Source: Hyphomicrobium sp. ghe19 (GTDB lineage Bacteria > Pseudomonadota > Alphaproteobacteria > Rhizobiales > Hyphomicrobiaceae). Taken from it: a DNA stretch of 64,000 nt. The notes under the pieces are model-generated. The model ran no database searches. It was not told the DNA's origin and worked only from the letters and a program-made list of their open reading frames with translations. The stretch covers positions 3,548,001-3,612,000 of the forward strand of contig NZ_LR743509.1 in NCBI RefSeq assembly GCF_902712875.1, given 5' to 3'. Positions 1 through 8,203 of the stretch are shown one piece after another (the stretch's first letter is position 1; each line of letters starts with the position of its first letter). Made by a program: the position numbers and the translations under genes.

Positions 1-144
1 GGCCCAGAATAGCGAGCTAAACTGTCGTAAAGGGAATTGCCGTTCTAACCCTCGAAGAACGAGGGAAACAAAAAAGACAACGCCCACGGCTTGGGCGGTT
101 GCCGCGAAATGCAGCACGCGCCAAAAGATGAGCGTTGCGTCCAC
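1..144 (-). CDS. copD: CopD-like copper resistance membrane protein, N-terminal part (runs off the window)
   Basis: The frame from a GTG at 144 stays open for 48 codons to the window edge. It begins with the hydrophobic stretch VDATLIFWRVLHFAATAQAV, which resembles the first membrane helix of CopD-family proteins (inner-membrane partners of CopC in copper transfer). GAGG lies about five bases before the GTG, and the start is 12 bases past the copC stop in the same frame, so a short readthrough or tight coupling with copC is possible. The family call rests on the helix pattern and the copC neighbour. The remaining membrane helices are outside the window. Confidence 0.65.
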   Translation of the reverse strand, partial: MDATLIFWRVLHFAATAQAVGVVFFVSLVLRGLERQFPLRQFSSLFWA

Positions 145-156
145 CTGAGCCTCAGA

Positions 157-516
157 TCATTTTCCGACGTGGAAAGAAAAGCTGCCTTGGGTTTTGTGCG
201 TATCGACTGACAATGCGTGCCAATTCACGGTGTAGGAGCCTGCTCCAAGACTTTTGACTCCGACATGAATAGTTGATCCCGATGCGCTGCTGCCGGTGTC
301 TACACGGGCTCCCGAGGCTGCATGCACCGTTGCTCCGCTGAACTTCGGCTCAAGTGCCTCGGTAAAATGGAGATCGACTTGACTCGGAGAGGAACTGACC
401 GTGCTACCCACTGCAGGGCTCGCACTATCAAGCCGTGCGTGAGCTTCCGCTCCTGAGGCAAAGATCGCGACCGACAAAGTAAGCGCGGCGAGGACGGCGT
501 GATTGGAGATTTTCAT
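157..516 (-). CDS. copC: CopC, periplasmic copper-binding protein
   Basis: This 119-aa protein has a signal peptide (MKISNHAVL... to about residue 25) and would mature at the His of HARLDSASP. CopC proteins bind Cu(II) with the N-terminal His plus a C-terminal Asp/His pair, and SVDTHKTQGSF supplies that pair here. No Met-rich Cu(I) loop is visible, so it looks like a Cu(II)-only CopC. The frame continues 22 codons upstream, but I choose the ATG at 516 because AATGAGGAGTCACCG gives a strong ribosome site and the signal peptide begins there. It is followed directly by copD and belongs to a minus-strand copper gene run. Confidence 0.92.
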   Translation of the reverse strand: MKISNHAVLAALTLSVAIFASGAEAHARLDSASPAVGSTVSSSPSQVDLHFTEALEPKFSGATVHAASGARVDTGSSASGSTIHVGVKSLGAGSYTVNWHALSVDTHKTQGSFSFHVGK

Positions 517-526
517 CGGTGACTCC

Positions 527-1465
527 TCATTGGTTCGAGTCAGCAAAGAGCGGCTGCCCGTAGGTCTTCGGAAAAATATCATCGAGATAGAAGTGGATCT
601 GGCCTATTCCGCCGGCGCCATCTCCGCTTGCACGATTGACCGGAATGATTGCTTCGCCGCTGATCTGAAACTTGTCACCCACGTAAATGATCCCAGGATT
701 TAACGTTCCCGTCGTCCGTTCGCCTTCCGCGAAACGGCCGGTTTCCGTTGACAAGTTCCACTCCACAAGGGGGATCAGACGGTTGATGAAATCCGGCAAG
801 CCTGCGTCTTCAACGGCCGATTTCAGATAGGGCATGCTGTATTGAAGCGACCCGCCCCATACGATGGAGCGTGCGTTGAACGTTGTCTCGCCGTCTTCGA
901 TCGTCGTTGATTCAGTCGGAATTGCGTAGCCGACTTGACCGGTGATTGCGAGCGGCTTCAGGTACTTCAACTCGTCAGGAAGAAATCCGAAACCTTTGCC
1001 GACAAAGAGGGTTGGAGCGAAAGTTGTAAAGCGTTCGGCGCCGATTGCGCTGCTGCCGGTGCCTCCCCAATCAACGTCGACAGCCGCCGACATGACGAAC
1101 TCATCGGTAGGATCGGTCACAAATTGAAATTTGAAGCTCGTTTCAAGATTGTCGAATCCGCTAGCCGTGAGTCCGCCGCGCTCTTTGAGATGAATCCATG
1201 TGTCGCCCACGGAGATGCCGAAGTTTTCGGTTATTCTTTTGGAGATTTCAGCCGAGATATCGACTTCGCGTGCGGACGGATCATCTCCATTGCGGAACGC
1301 GGCGACCGTCGGAAGAGAAAGCTCGTCGGCGACACAAGGGTCATCTACGTTCAGGGTAGCCGGAAAAAACCGGTTGCCGACGAAGCAGTGCGCGGACGCG
1401 TGAGATATCGGAATGAAAGCGGTAACGGCCACGAATGCGACCGTCCGCACATGTGTGCAAGACAT
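527..1465 (-). CDS. Predicted outer-membrane or periplasmic protein in the copper gene run
   Basis: This 312-aa protein has a signal peptide (MSCTHVRTVAFVAVTAFIPI, cleavage near ASAH). The body alternates short polar and hydrophobic stretches (ETSFKFQFV, VMSAAVDVDWG, LAITGQVGYAIP, QISGEAIIPV) typical of a beta barrel, and it ends without a membrane helix. I do not recognise a characterised family; proteins of this look are often annotated as hypothetical or transporter-like beside copC. AGGAG stands eight bases before the ATG at 1465. The gene ends 10 bases before the copC start, so they are probably cotranscribed. A role in copper export or sensing across the outer membrane is inference from position only. 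Confidence 0.75.
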   Translation of the reverse strand: MSCTHVRTVAFVAVTAFIPISHASAHCFVGNRFFPATLNVDDPCVADELSLPTVAAFRNGDDPSAREVDISAEISKRITENFGISVGDTWIHLKERGGLTASGFDNLETSFKFQFVTDPTDEFVMSAAVDVDWGGTGSSAIGAERFTTFAPTLFVGKGFGFLPDELKYLKPLAITGQVGYAIPTESTTIEDGETTFNARSIVWGGSLQYSMPYLKSAVEDAGLPDFINRLIPLVEWNLSTETGRFAEGERTTGTLNPGIIYVGDKFQISGEAIIPVNRASGDGAGGIGQIHFYLDDIFPKTYGQPLFADSNQ

Positions 1466-1511
1466 GGACCACTCTCCTGTTCAAACGACTGATCTAAAGC
1501 GCAGGCTACAA

Positions 1512-1904
1512 TCAGACGAAGCGAGGGGGGCCTCGGTTGAAGATTTGCTCCGGACGATGATCGGCCACGAGTTCGGCACACGTGCTGCCGATTTGAATGT
1601 GGCCAAGTGCGACCGGCGCTACGTGCAGCGATGGCTCGCTTGCCATACCGATGTCGAGGCTGGCTAAGCCGGAGCAGATTGGGCAGCTTTTCTGGGATTC
1701 CGGTTTCTCTCCCGGCGTGCCCACGTCTGCGAAGTATTTGAGACTGCCTTTATGGCAGATGACGATGTCTCCGCCGCTCTGTTCAAGCTGTGTCACGGCG
1801 ACAGATGTAATGTGGACAGTCAAAACCCAGGCATTGAGAATCGCGCCCAGAACCGCAAGGGCGCTTACAAGCTGCCTAAACCGACGGGCCCTGGCTATCT
1901 TCAT
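1512..1904 (-). CDS. DUF2946 family protein with CPxC motif (copy 2)
   Basis: This 130-aa protein has one N-terminal hydrophobic segment (LVSALAVLGAILNAWVLTV) and a CPICSGLA motif near residues 74-81. CP(F/I)C after a single anchor is the pattern of DUF2946, a family commonly found beside copper receptors and copC/copD; its biochemical role is not established. The frame stays open further upstream (to 2060) but would then overlap the preceding gene, so the ATG at 1904 is preferred. A GTG nine bases upstream is an alternative. The His- and Cys-containing loop (IVICHKGS) might bind metal, which is inference. Confidence 0.72.
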   Translation of the reverse strand: MKIARARRFRQLVSALAVLGAILNAWVLTVHITSVAVTQLEQSGGDIVICHKGSLKYFADVGTPGEKPESQKSCPICSGLASLDIGMASEPSLHVAPVALGHIQIGSTCAELVADHRPEQIFNRGPPRFV

Positions 1905-2022
1905 GGCTGCCACTAGCAGCACTTCCGGGAGGGCGGAGCAATACCCCGGAGGATACAGGGTCGCAAAATTCGGAGAATAGGCAGTAGGCGTCAACAACGT
2001 AGGCGCCCGCAAGGCCAATCGA

Positions 2023-2691
2023 TCAGACTGCTTTCTTGGGTTTTCGGGGCCAAAATTCAACGGCGAATAGGGCCGCCACCGCCACTAGGCTAATGGCGTA
2101 AACAAGTAGAACGAAGGGATTGAACACGACCCCGGCCCACTCAGGCATGATGATTTCGGCGGTGTTGAACGGTTCCACGCTGTGAATGCAGATTTCGAGC
2201 GCGGATTGAGCACGAAGCATGTCCGTATCAATTCGCATTGCCAATTCGCGAGCGGCCGCCGGATTATCGGATTTGCGCTGCAGCCGATCGAGTAGGGCTT
2301 TGGTCGCCGCGAGATACGCATGTGAGCAATCGTTGAAGGGGTTGTTTTCGTTCGTGAGACTTCCGGGCACTAATCCCCATAGGCAATAGGTGAACTGCAG
2401 GTTGACGAAATTCTGCAATGTTCGAGTCTCGAGATCTGGACTGATCTGCCGGCTGCCTAATTGGAGGATCGCACTCCGGTACTCCGCCATCACTCGCAAC
2501 TGCCCATGCGTCAGATTGGGAATTGAAAGGCCCGAGTTGTTTTGGTTTTTCCGCTGATGATGGGCGTCCGCCGGTGCACTCAAGGCGAGCAAGCACGCGC
2601 AAAACGCCATAGCGATCCACAACAACGATGTGAGTCGCGTTGCCGCAATTTGTTCTTTCAATCGGTACAAGGGGGCTCCCCGCTCACACAT
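2023..2691 (-). CDS. Hypothetical membrane-anchored exported protein of the copper run
   Basis: This protein of 222 codons has an N-terminal signal or anchor segment (TSLLWIAMAFCACLLALSAP), a helical middle and a C-terminal membrane helix (VFNPFVLLVYAISLVAVAALFAV) followed by a basic tail (WPRKPKKAV), so the tail is probably cytoplasmic. I do not recognise the family. A TTG at 2670, preceded by GGGGAG with five-base spacing, is an alternative start that would give a cleaner signal peptide. It lies between the copper receptor gene and the second DUF2946 gene, all on the minus strand, which suggests a role in the same copper system. Confidence 0.65.
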   Translation of the reverse strand: MCERGAPLYRLKEQIAATRLTSLLWIAMAFCACLLALSAPADAHHQRKNQNNSGLSIPNLTHGQLRVMAEYRSAILQLGSRQISPDLETRTLQNFVNLQFTYCLWGLVPGSLTNENNPFNDCSHAYLAATKALLDRLQRKSDNPAAARELAMRIDTDMLRAQSALEICIHSVEPFNTAEIIMPEWAGVVFNPFVLLVYAISLVAVAALFAVEFWPRKPKKAV

Positions 2692-2801
2692 TGACCGTAG
2701 CGTCTGCCGACGTCAGTTATTCCTAAATGTACACCCCCACAACTCGCTTGCGTTTTCAACGCAGCGATTCCCTGTAGAGCTTAAGTCGCGATAGGATTCG
2801 T

Positions 2802-2835
2802 GCGTGGCCGACAAGAATTTCCCCTTCGGCCACGC
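2802..2835 (-). terminator. Hairpin downstream of the copper receptor gene
   Basis: GCGTGGCCG (2802-2810) pairs with CGGCCACGC (2827-2835) around a 16-base loop, just after the receptor stop codon. There is no clear T run, so it may be a transcript-end stabiliser or attenuator between oprC and the downstream copper genes, not a full terminator. Confidence 0.45.
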
Positions 2836-2847
2836 TTCGACCGTGTT

Positions 2848-5178
2848 TTAAAACGTAACGGTCACGCCCGCGTTGAACGAACGTCCCTGGCCGGGAACAG
2901 GCGATATCAGTCCATCTGCTCCGGCAGCCGCATAGTCTGCCCAGTCGACACCGCCGAGCGGCGGGTAATAGAGCTTGTCGAATAGGTTCGTGATGCCGAA
3001 GTCAAAGCGCACGTTCTGCAATTGATAGCTGGATCGCAAATCGACAAGTGCATAGCCGGGCGTGGTCGGTTCATGGCGCAATTCGTTGACGTCGTCCTTG
3101 GTACTAACCATTGTCAGCTGCACGGCATTCGACCAGTTGCCAAGCCGGTGATTGAGCGTCAGCTGCGCGTTGAGCGGCATCATGTGATACAGTGTGTCAC
3201 CCGTATCCAGGTTCTCACCGTTGACATAGCCGATAATGCCGGAGATGCCGAACTGGCCGTAGACTGGGCTTTCCCAGAGGTTGAGACTTCCCGAAACGTT
3301 GACGCCGTAAAGCTGCGCGGCATGATTGGCAAACTGAAGGGTGACGAACTCGGATGACGACATGTCCATCGCGTCCATCCCGCCCATGTCCATGCCGGAC
3401 TGCGATTCCAGGAAGTTCGCATCGATGTAGTCCCGCACGTAGGTGTAATACGGCGTGACCTTGATCTCCCACGTACGGCGGGCACTATCATGCCAGCCAG
3501 CCGTAAAGCTCACTGTATTTCCAATCTCTGGTTTGAGATCGAGATTGCCGACGTAGCCGTTGGCATCGCCATACCAGCCGATCATATCTGCGGCCATGGC
3601 TCCCGTGCTCCAGGCATACCGTTCGTAGAGGTTTGGCGAGCGGGTTTTTCGCGCGTAGCCGATTTCGTATGTCTCGTTGGCCGATGGCTCATAGCGGGTG
3701 AGCGCCGTAACATCGAAGTTGGCGTCGGTGCGCGCATGGTTCCGCGCGTTGAATGCCGCCGCGTCATCCGCATACATCGAGCTGTATCCGGTAACGTCGC
3801 CGGTATTCATCCAGACCATGTCGTTGCGAACGCCAATAAGCGTGCTCCAGGCGCGGTCCCAACGATGTTCCCACTCTGCAAAGGTTCCGAGGCGCTGGCG
3901 GGTGCCGTGATTGATGTCGACGAACGTGTCGGGCCCCATCATTGGATCCATTCCTGCGACCGGCGGCCACCAGTCATTCAGCGTTTGGCGATGGAACTCG
4001 TTGCCGATGCGCAGGACGTCCACAGTAGTCATTGGTATTTCGGCTTTCACCGAATAACCGGCGTCCGTTCCGTCGACGCTCATCGGCATTGCGCCGGACT
4101 TATCCGCGAGCATATCCATCCGATGCTTCGTCTGATGATAGTAGGCGCGAAAGTCGAGCGTGCCCCAATCGAAGTGCGTGAGATAGCGCGCATTAAAAAG
4201 CCACGCGTCATTGTCGACCATATCCATGCGCTGATTGACGAACCCCTGGTAGGGAACCGAGGCATAGACGCCTTGGAACGTGAAGAGGTCGGCACCGTTC
4301 TTAATTCCCACCGACAAGGCATGATTATAGGCCTGATAGAGCGTCGACCGGACGATGGGGCCGTCGTCCCCTCGCGCATAATCGTCGGCCTTCGCCCACG
4401 CGCCTGTATAACCAAGACTGATATTCTGTGTTGCGGCTTCGGCATGCGCTGACGTCGCGATGCCGTCGCCGTTGCTGCGGTAGAAGGCAGAAATACTGCC
4501 TGATGTTCGAACGCCTTCACCGAGATCTGCAAACTCCGGAGGGCGGGATTCGACGTTGATCGTCCCGGCAAGGCTGTCGCCGCCTTTGCTTACAGGTGTC
4601 ACGCCCGCAATTACGTCAGCGCGGGCGACCTGAGACGGATCGATATATGACAGCGGCGGATTCATTTGATTGGTGCAGGCCGGCGAGATGACCATACCGT
4701 TGACCAACACCTTGACCCTGTCGCCGTTGAGGCCGTTGATCGCCGGAAGGCTCGAAATCCCGCCCGAGGAGTAGACGCTGACGCCCGGCACTTGGGTCAG
4801 AAGTTGGGCCGTGTCGCTGGTATTCGGCCGCTGCGACTGGATTGCCTGTCCGGAAAGACGGGTGGTCGTGAGAGGCACAGCGAGCCCCTTCGCTCCAACG
4901 CCAGCGGTCTCGGATGCCGGTTGTCCATCGGGCGGTGAGGATTGCGGAGGCGCCTGCTCGGCATTTTCGAAATCCGCGTTTGAAGGTGCGAAAGACTGGA
5001 TCTTTTTCTTATCTGCCTTTTTGGGTGCTTGGCTTTTACGGTCCTGCTGAACGACGACCGGTGGCATCGTGGCCGTCTTTGGAACCTCCTGCGCAGCAGT
5101 TATTTTTCCGTGACTGCTCAAGACAACAACTGTCGTCGCAGCTGCGCCGAGCAGCTGAGTTCGCCGAGTGCGATACAT
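2848..5178 (-). CDS. oprC: TonB-dependent copper receptor, OprC/NosA type
   Basis: This 776-aa outer-membrane receptor has a signal peptide, a Pro/Lys/Gln-rich linker (about residues 35-95), a plug domain (TAQLLTQVPGVSVYSSGG) and a 22-strand-type barrel ending in F. The plug has CTNQMNPPLSYID. In OprC a CxxxM motif in the plug and an HxM motif in the barrel together bind copper. Here C168/M172 and H352/M354 (KHRMDM) sit 184 residues apart, close to the published spacing. A Met-rich loop (GMDMGGMDAMDM, near residue 600) is a further likely copper site. I choose the ATG at 5178 over one five codons upstream because GGGGA precedes it. The gene heads the run of copper genes on this strand. Confidence 0.93.
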   Translation of the reverse strand: MYRTRRTQLLGAAATTVVVLSSHGKITAAQEVPKTATMPPVVVQQDRKSQAPKKADKKKIQSFAPSNADFENAEQAPPQSSPPDGQPASETAGVGAKGLAVPLTTTRLSGQAIQSQRPNTSDTAQLLTQVPGVSVYSSGGISSLPAINGLNGDRVKVLVNGMVISPACTNQMNPPLSYIDPSQVARADVIAGVTPVSKGGDSLAGTINVESRPPEFADLGEGVRTSGSISAFYRSNGDGIATSAHAEAATQNISLGYTGAWAKADDYARGDDGPIVRSTLYQAYNHALSVGIKNGADLFTFQGVYASVPYQGFVNQRMDMVDNDAWLFNARYLTHFDWGTLDFRAYYHQTKHRMDMLADKSGAMPMSVDGTDAGYSVKAEIPMTTVDVLRIGNEFHRQTLNDWWPPVAGMDPMMGPDTFVDINHGTRQRLGTFAEWEHRWDRAWSTLIGVRNDMVWMNTGDVTGYSSMYADDAAAFNARNHARTDANFDVTALTRYEPSANETYEIGYARKTRSPNLYERYAWSTGAMAADMIGWYGDANGYVGNLDLKPEIGNTVSFTAGWHDSARRTWEIKVTPYYTYVRDYIDANFLESQSGMDMGGMDAMDMSSSEFVTLQFANHAAQLYGVNVSGSLNLWESPVYGQFGISGIIGYVNGENLDTGDTLYHMMPLNAQLTLNHRLGNWSNAVQLTMVSTKDDVNELRHEPTTPGYALVDLRSSYQLQNVRFDFGITNLFDKLYYPPLGGVDWADYAAAGADGLISPVPGQGRSFNAGVTVTF

Positions 5179-5299
5179 AATGCATTTCCCCACATGACCG
5201 CGATCGGCGCGCGCGAATGGGACGCCGTCTGATCAGCTCTTGGATGATTTGATTGAGATATGGCGGATCACCCGCAAAAGCGGACAATCAAAATCGTCA

Positions 5300-5662
5300 T
5301 CAAGCGTAGGCGGGCGGACCGCGACTGCGCGCTTTTACGAAAAAGACGAGCGCAAGAATTGCCGCTTCGCTCGCTTCGACTTTCTGCCCAAGCGAGGATA
5401 CCGGATTGACCGTCGGCGAGCCTGCGGTGATCGCAAGCTGAAACGCGGCGAGGCCTTTGCAGAAAGGACAATTCGATGTTTTGCCACCCGGCTGCTCTGA
5501 CCGGGATTTGCCGCTCTCGCAAATGACATCGGCGAAGCTGCCGAAGTCTGCGACAAATAGGAAATGCCTGAGTTCGGAAATAAGATGGTTCGGAAGAAGC
5601 GCAGCAAAGTTCACGACGCCCAGCAGCGCCAAAGCCGCCCAGGCGACACGAATTTCGCTCAT
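5300..5662 (-). CDS. DUF2946 family protein with CPFC motif (copy 1)
   Basis: This 120-aa protein has an N-terminal membrane segment (VAWAALALLGVVNFAALLP) and CPFCKGLAAF near residues 65-74, the DUF2946 signature. It is the first gene of the minus-strand copper run, 121 bases before oprC. The start is uncertain: the ATG at 5662 has GGAG very close (one base) and GGGG about nine bases away, while an ATG six codons upstream has no ribosome site. Two divergent DUF2946 copies in one cluster suggest paired but non-identical roles. Function is unknown; a copper or thiol-redox role is inferred from the CxxC and the context. Confidence 0.72.
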   Translation of the reverse strand: MSEIRVAWAALALLGVVNFAALLPNHLISELRHFLFVADFGSFADVICESGKSRSEQPGGKTSNCPFCKGLAAFQLAITAGSPTVNPVSSLGQKVEASEAAILALVFFVKARSRGPPAYA

Positions 5663-5837
5663 TCTCCAGATCCCCACCATAAGAAAACGGTAAGGCTGGA
5701 GATGAAGGGCGTCAACCGGTTAGTTTCAAACTTGCCTTGCCGGCGCGGCCCCGCGAATGAAGCCGATGTCCGCTATTGCCGGGAAGCTGGCAGGGCCGAT
5801 TGCGAGTTCCAAAATTTAAAGCGCCCGCTTAGGTCAA

Positions 5838-6715
5838 TTGCCATCGCCGAGTGTCGAGCAGGTTGAAGCGAGCATCGAGCGTTACCTCGCTTCGTTGGAG
5901 GCCGCCGACCTTCAGGAGGGCGAGAACGCGGAGGCGAAAGCCACGCGATTGAGAGACAAGATCACAGCGATGAAGGCGAAGCTTGCTGAGCTCAAGCGGC
6001 TGGAGACGGCCATTCTAGATGTACCCGATCAGCAGATCTCTTTGACGGATCCCGACGCGCGAGCAATGGCGACGAGCATGCGCGGCGCGGGCGTTGTTGG
6101 CTATAACGTTCAGACGGCTGTCGACACTGAGAATCATCTGATCGTCGCCCATGACGTCACTAACATTCTCGTGGACCGCACGTTACTGTCTTCCATGGCG
6201 CGTCTGGCAAAAGAGGCGATGTCTGTCGAGAAGATCGATATTCTGGCCGATCGCGGCTACTTCAGCGGTGTGGAGGTTCTCGCCTGCGAGGCCATCGGTG
6301 CAACTCCGCACGTGCCCAAGCCACTTATGTCGAATGCGAAAGCGGCGGGTCGGTTCGGCAAGGATGACTTCGTCTATCTTGCCGACCAGAACGCCTATCG
6401 CTGCCCGGCAGGAGAGGCCCTCTCATATCTATACACGCGCGTCGAGGAAGGCCGAACGCTGCACAGCTATTGGACGAACAAGTGTGGTAACTGTCCCTTG
6501 CAGGCGAAGTGTACGACCAGCAAAGAGCGCCGCGTGAATCGCTGGGAGCATGAGGGCGTCATCGAGGAGATGCAGAGGCGGCTCGATGCGGGCAACGCTA
6601 TGACGGTTCGCCGGAGAACAGTCGAGCACACGTTCGGCACGATCAAAGCGTGGATGGGTTACACGCACTTCCCTGACGAGAGGACTTGAGCGCGTGAAAG
6701 CCGTCACGATCACGG
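5838..6715 (+). pseudogene. IS1182-type transposase, 5'-truncated and frameshifted
   Basis: The frame carries the C-terminal half of an IS4-superfamily DDE transposase of IS1182 type: ERYLASLEAADLQEGENAE, SLTDPDARAMAT, GVVGYNVQTAVD, DILADRGYFSG (catalytic Asp region), a Cys cluster CGNCPLQAKC and RRRTVEHTFGTIKAWMG (catalytic Glu region). The N-terminal DNA-binding part is absent upstream, and no proper start exists (only a TTG). Near 6672 one extra C shifts the frame: HF continues as LTRGLERV in the next frame for nine codons before the similarity ends. No terminal inverted repeats of the element were identified. It is a dead remnant. Confidence 0.9.
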
Positions 6716-6739
6716 TACAACTTGCGTGACCGCAGAGAT

Positions 6740-6781
6740 GCGGCGCAGCGGGCGGACGACGTTTGCAGTCCGCTGCGCCGC
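6740..6781. repeat. Perfect 12-bp inverted repeat after the transposase remnant
   Basis: GCGGCGCAGCGG (6740-6751) and CCGCTGCGCCGC (6770-6781) form a perfect 12-bp stem with an 18-base loop. It lies just past the transposase remnant and beyond the stop of the small minus-strand frame at 6837. It may be an element end or a transcript-end hairpin; no T run follows on either strand. Confidence 0.6.
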
Positions 6782-6836
6782 CGTGATCAGTTTTTACGTG
6801 CCAGTTTGTACTCGCTGTACAGCTTTGAAGACTCGC

Positions 6837-6944
6837 CTATCCTGATATCTTTTTCTTCTCACGCTTGCTGTTTTTGCGACCTTCATAGGCATAATTGCGG
6901 GCGGGAACAGGCAGATTGCGGCCTTTACTTTTGCGCTTGGCCAT
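6837..6944 (-). CDS. Possible 35-aa basic protein
   Basis: A clean frame of 35 codons starts MAKRKSKGRNLPVPA and ends KREKKKISG, with 14 Lys/Arg. AAAGGA lies about seven bases before the ATG. A further open stretch lies directly upstream on the same strand (to about 7100) but has no ribosome site and no recognised similarity. The product would be a soluble nucleic-acid-binding-like peptide. I do not recognise the family, and it sits in decayed DNA, so it may be a chance frame. Its good start signal and lack of rare codons are the reasons for listing it. Confidence 0.4.
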   Translation of the reverse strand: MAKRKSKGRNLPVPARNYAYEGRKNSKREKKKISG

Positions 6945-7585
6945 CTCGGTTTCCTTTAGCTTTCTGATCTTGTCGCCTCTTCAGGCTTCGCTCGAGCTGC
7001 GGCTTGGCAAGCATCGATGAAGAAGGCGAACGTCTGCTGTTGATGTTTCATGGAAGGAGCTGGCAGGTATCGCACTGAAACCCACAAGCATAGCTCCGCT
7101 GTGCGTTCGCTTTATGCGGCCACACAGTCCACTCGTCGATGTATGTGAGGACGTCCCGGGTCTGGTCGCTTACTGCTTGGTCAAGGCGGCAGTAACAACG
7201 GCCCGGGCCAAGACATGTTTGATGAAGCGCCGAGCGATAGAGAGGGTGGGAAGCTGTAACATGCTGCTCAAGATAGGCAGAGTTTGGAGGAAGTCAACGT
7301 TAAGCCGGCGTTGCCGAACAGCGCAGCAAGCAGCCCACAACGCGCCGCCAATTCTGGCAATTCACGGGCGCACGCGTCATGAATTCGCTGACTGAATTAC
7401 TATGCCTCGCCGAGCGCCAGCCAGCTGCGCGACTTCACAGGTCTGTCGCTTGCTGGCCCCAAGCCCGGCCGGCTAATTCCTAAGCTCGTAACGCTAGCTC
7501 CCGCTTTGCCCTCGGCCAATGTCTACGCCCTTATCCTGAGCGTGGGATCGGCAACGATCATTTTTTGTGTTGAAGCGCTGGCGTC
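6945..7585. other. Non-coding or degenerate stretch
   Basis: About 640 bases without a recognisable gene. Several short frames are open on both strands, but none has start signals plus a known motif. Lying between a transposase remnant and a cysD remnant, it is most likely decayed DNA. Confidence 0.55.
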
Positions 7586-7589
7586 CGAT

Positions 7590-7989
7590 ATGGCCCGGCA
7601 AGCTGGCCGTGAAGAGACGGTGCGCGTATTCCCACTCTCGAATTGGACGGAACGCGACGTGTGGTTCTACATCGGACGCGAACAACTCGATGTCGTCCCG
7701 CTCTACTTCGCATCGGTGCGTCCGACTCTTATTCGAGACGGTCAAATCCTCGCAATTGATGGGCCAGGCATGGTGCTTCGGCCCGAAGAGGAAATCCAAC
7801 ACCGCAAAGTTCGATTCCGCACTCTTGGATGCTGGCCCAATACCGCAGCTGAGATCTCAGACGCGAGCAACGTGGAAGAACTGTTGGGCGAACTCATACA
7901 GTCAAGGTCGTCCGAGAGACGAGGCCGCCTTTATCGATCATGATGAGATCGGCGCCATGGAAGCAAAAAAGCGCGCGGGCTACTTCTGA
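7590..7989 (+). pseudogene. cysD: cysD remnant (sulfate adenylyltransferase subunit 2, C-terminal part, frameshifted)
   Basis: The reading frame from about 7600 gives VRVFPLSNWTERDVWFYIG, then VVPLYFASVRP and VRFRTLGCWP, the C-terminal half of CysD, the catalytic subunit of ATP sulfurylase. The N-terminal PP-loop domain is missing. Around 7920 the frame breaks: SSERRGR is followed in the next frame by IDHDEIGAMEAKKRAGYF, the normal CysD C-terminus, ending at TGA 7987-7989. No cysN follows. A strong terminator 110 bases downstream may be what is left of the old operon end. The gene cannot make an active enzyme. Confidence 0.9.
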
Positions 7990-8100
7990 TGTTCAAAAGC
8001 GTCATCGCAGCAGTTTCTGCCGGTGAACCAAGATGCTCGACGCCGCGTATCTTCTTAGCCGTCCGATGTGGGGATATTCTTCCCTTCCCCCGCGGGCGGT

Positions 8101-8134
8101 GGTTTGCGGTGCCTCTCACCGCAAACCAATTTTT
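8101..8134 (+). terminator. Rho-independent terminator after the cysD remnant
   Basis: GGTTTGCGGTG (8101-8111) pairs perfectly with CACCGCAAACC (8117-8127) around a five-base loop, followed by AATTTTT. This is a textbook plus-strand intrinsic terminator that now serves only the cysD remnant. Confidence 0.88.
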
Positions 8135-8203
8135 GTAACTATAAAGGAGTGCGCACAGAGCACCTCTGAGGATTGTCTCTTACTCTCTGGAATGTTCAAC
8201 TGG

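Noticed and set aside
3490..4452. Long plus-strand frame (320 codons) inside the copper receptor gene
   Set aside because: The receptor frame on the other strand is strongly supported by motifs; this frame is Arg/His-rich and has no family match.
7020..7160. Minus-strand fragments such as YIDEWTVWPHKANAQ
   Set aside because: Open but startless and interrupted; no recognisable family, probably decayed DNA.
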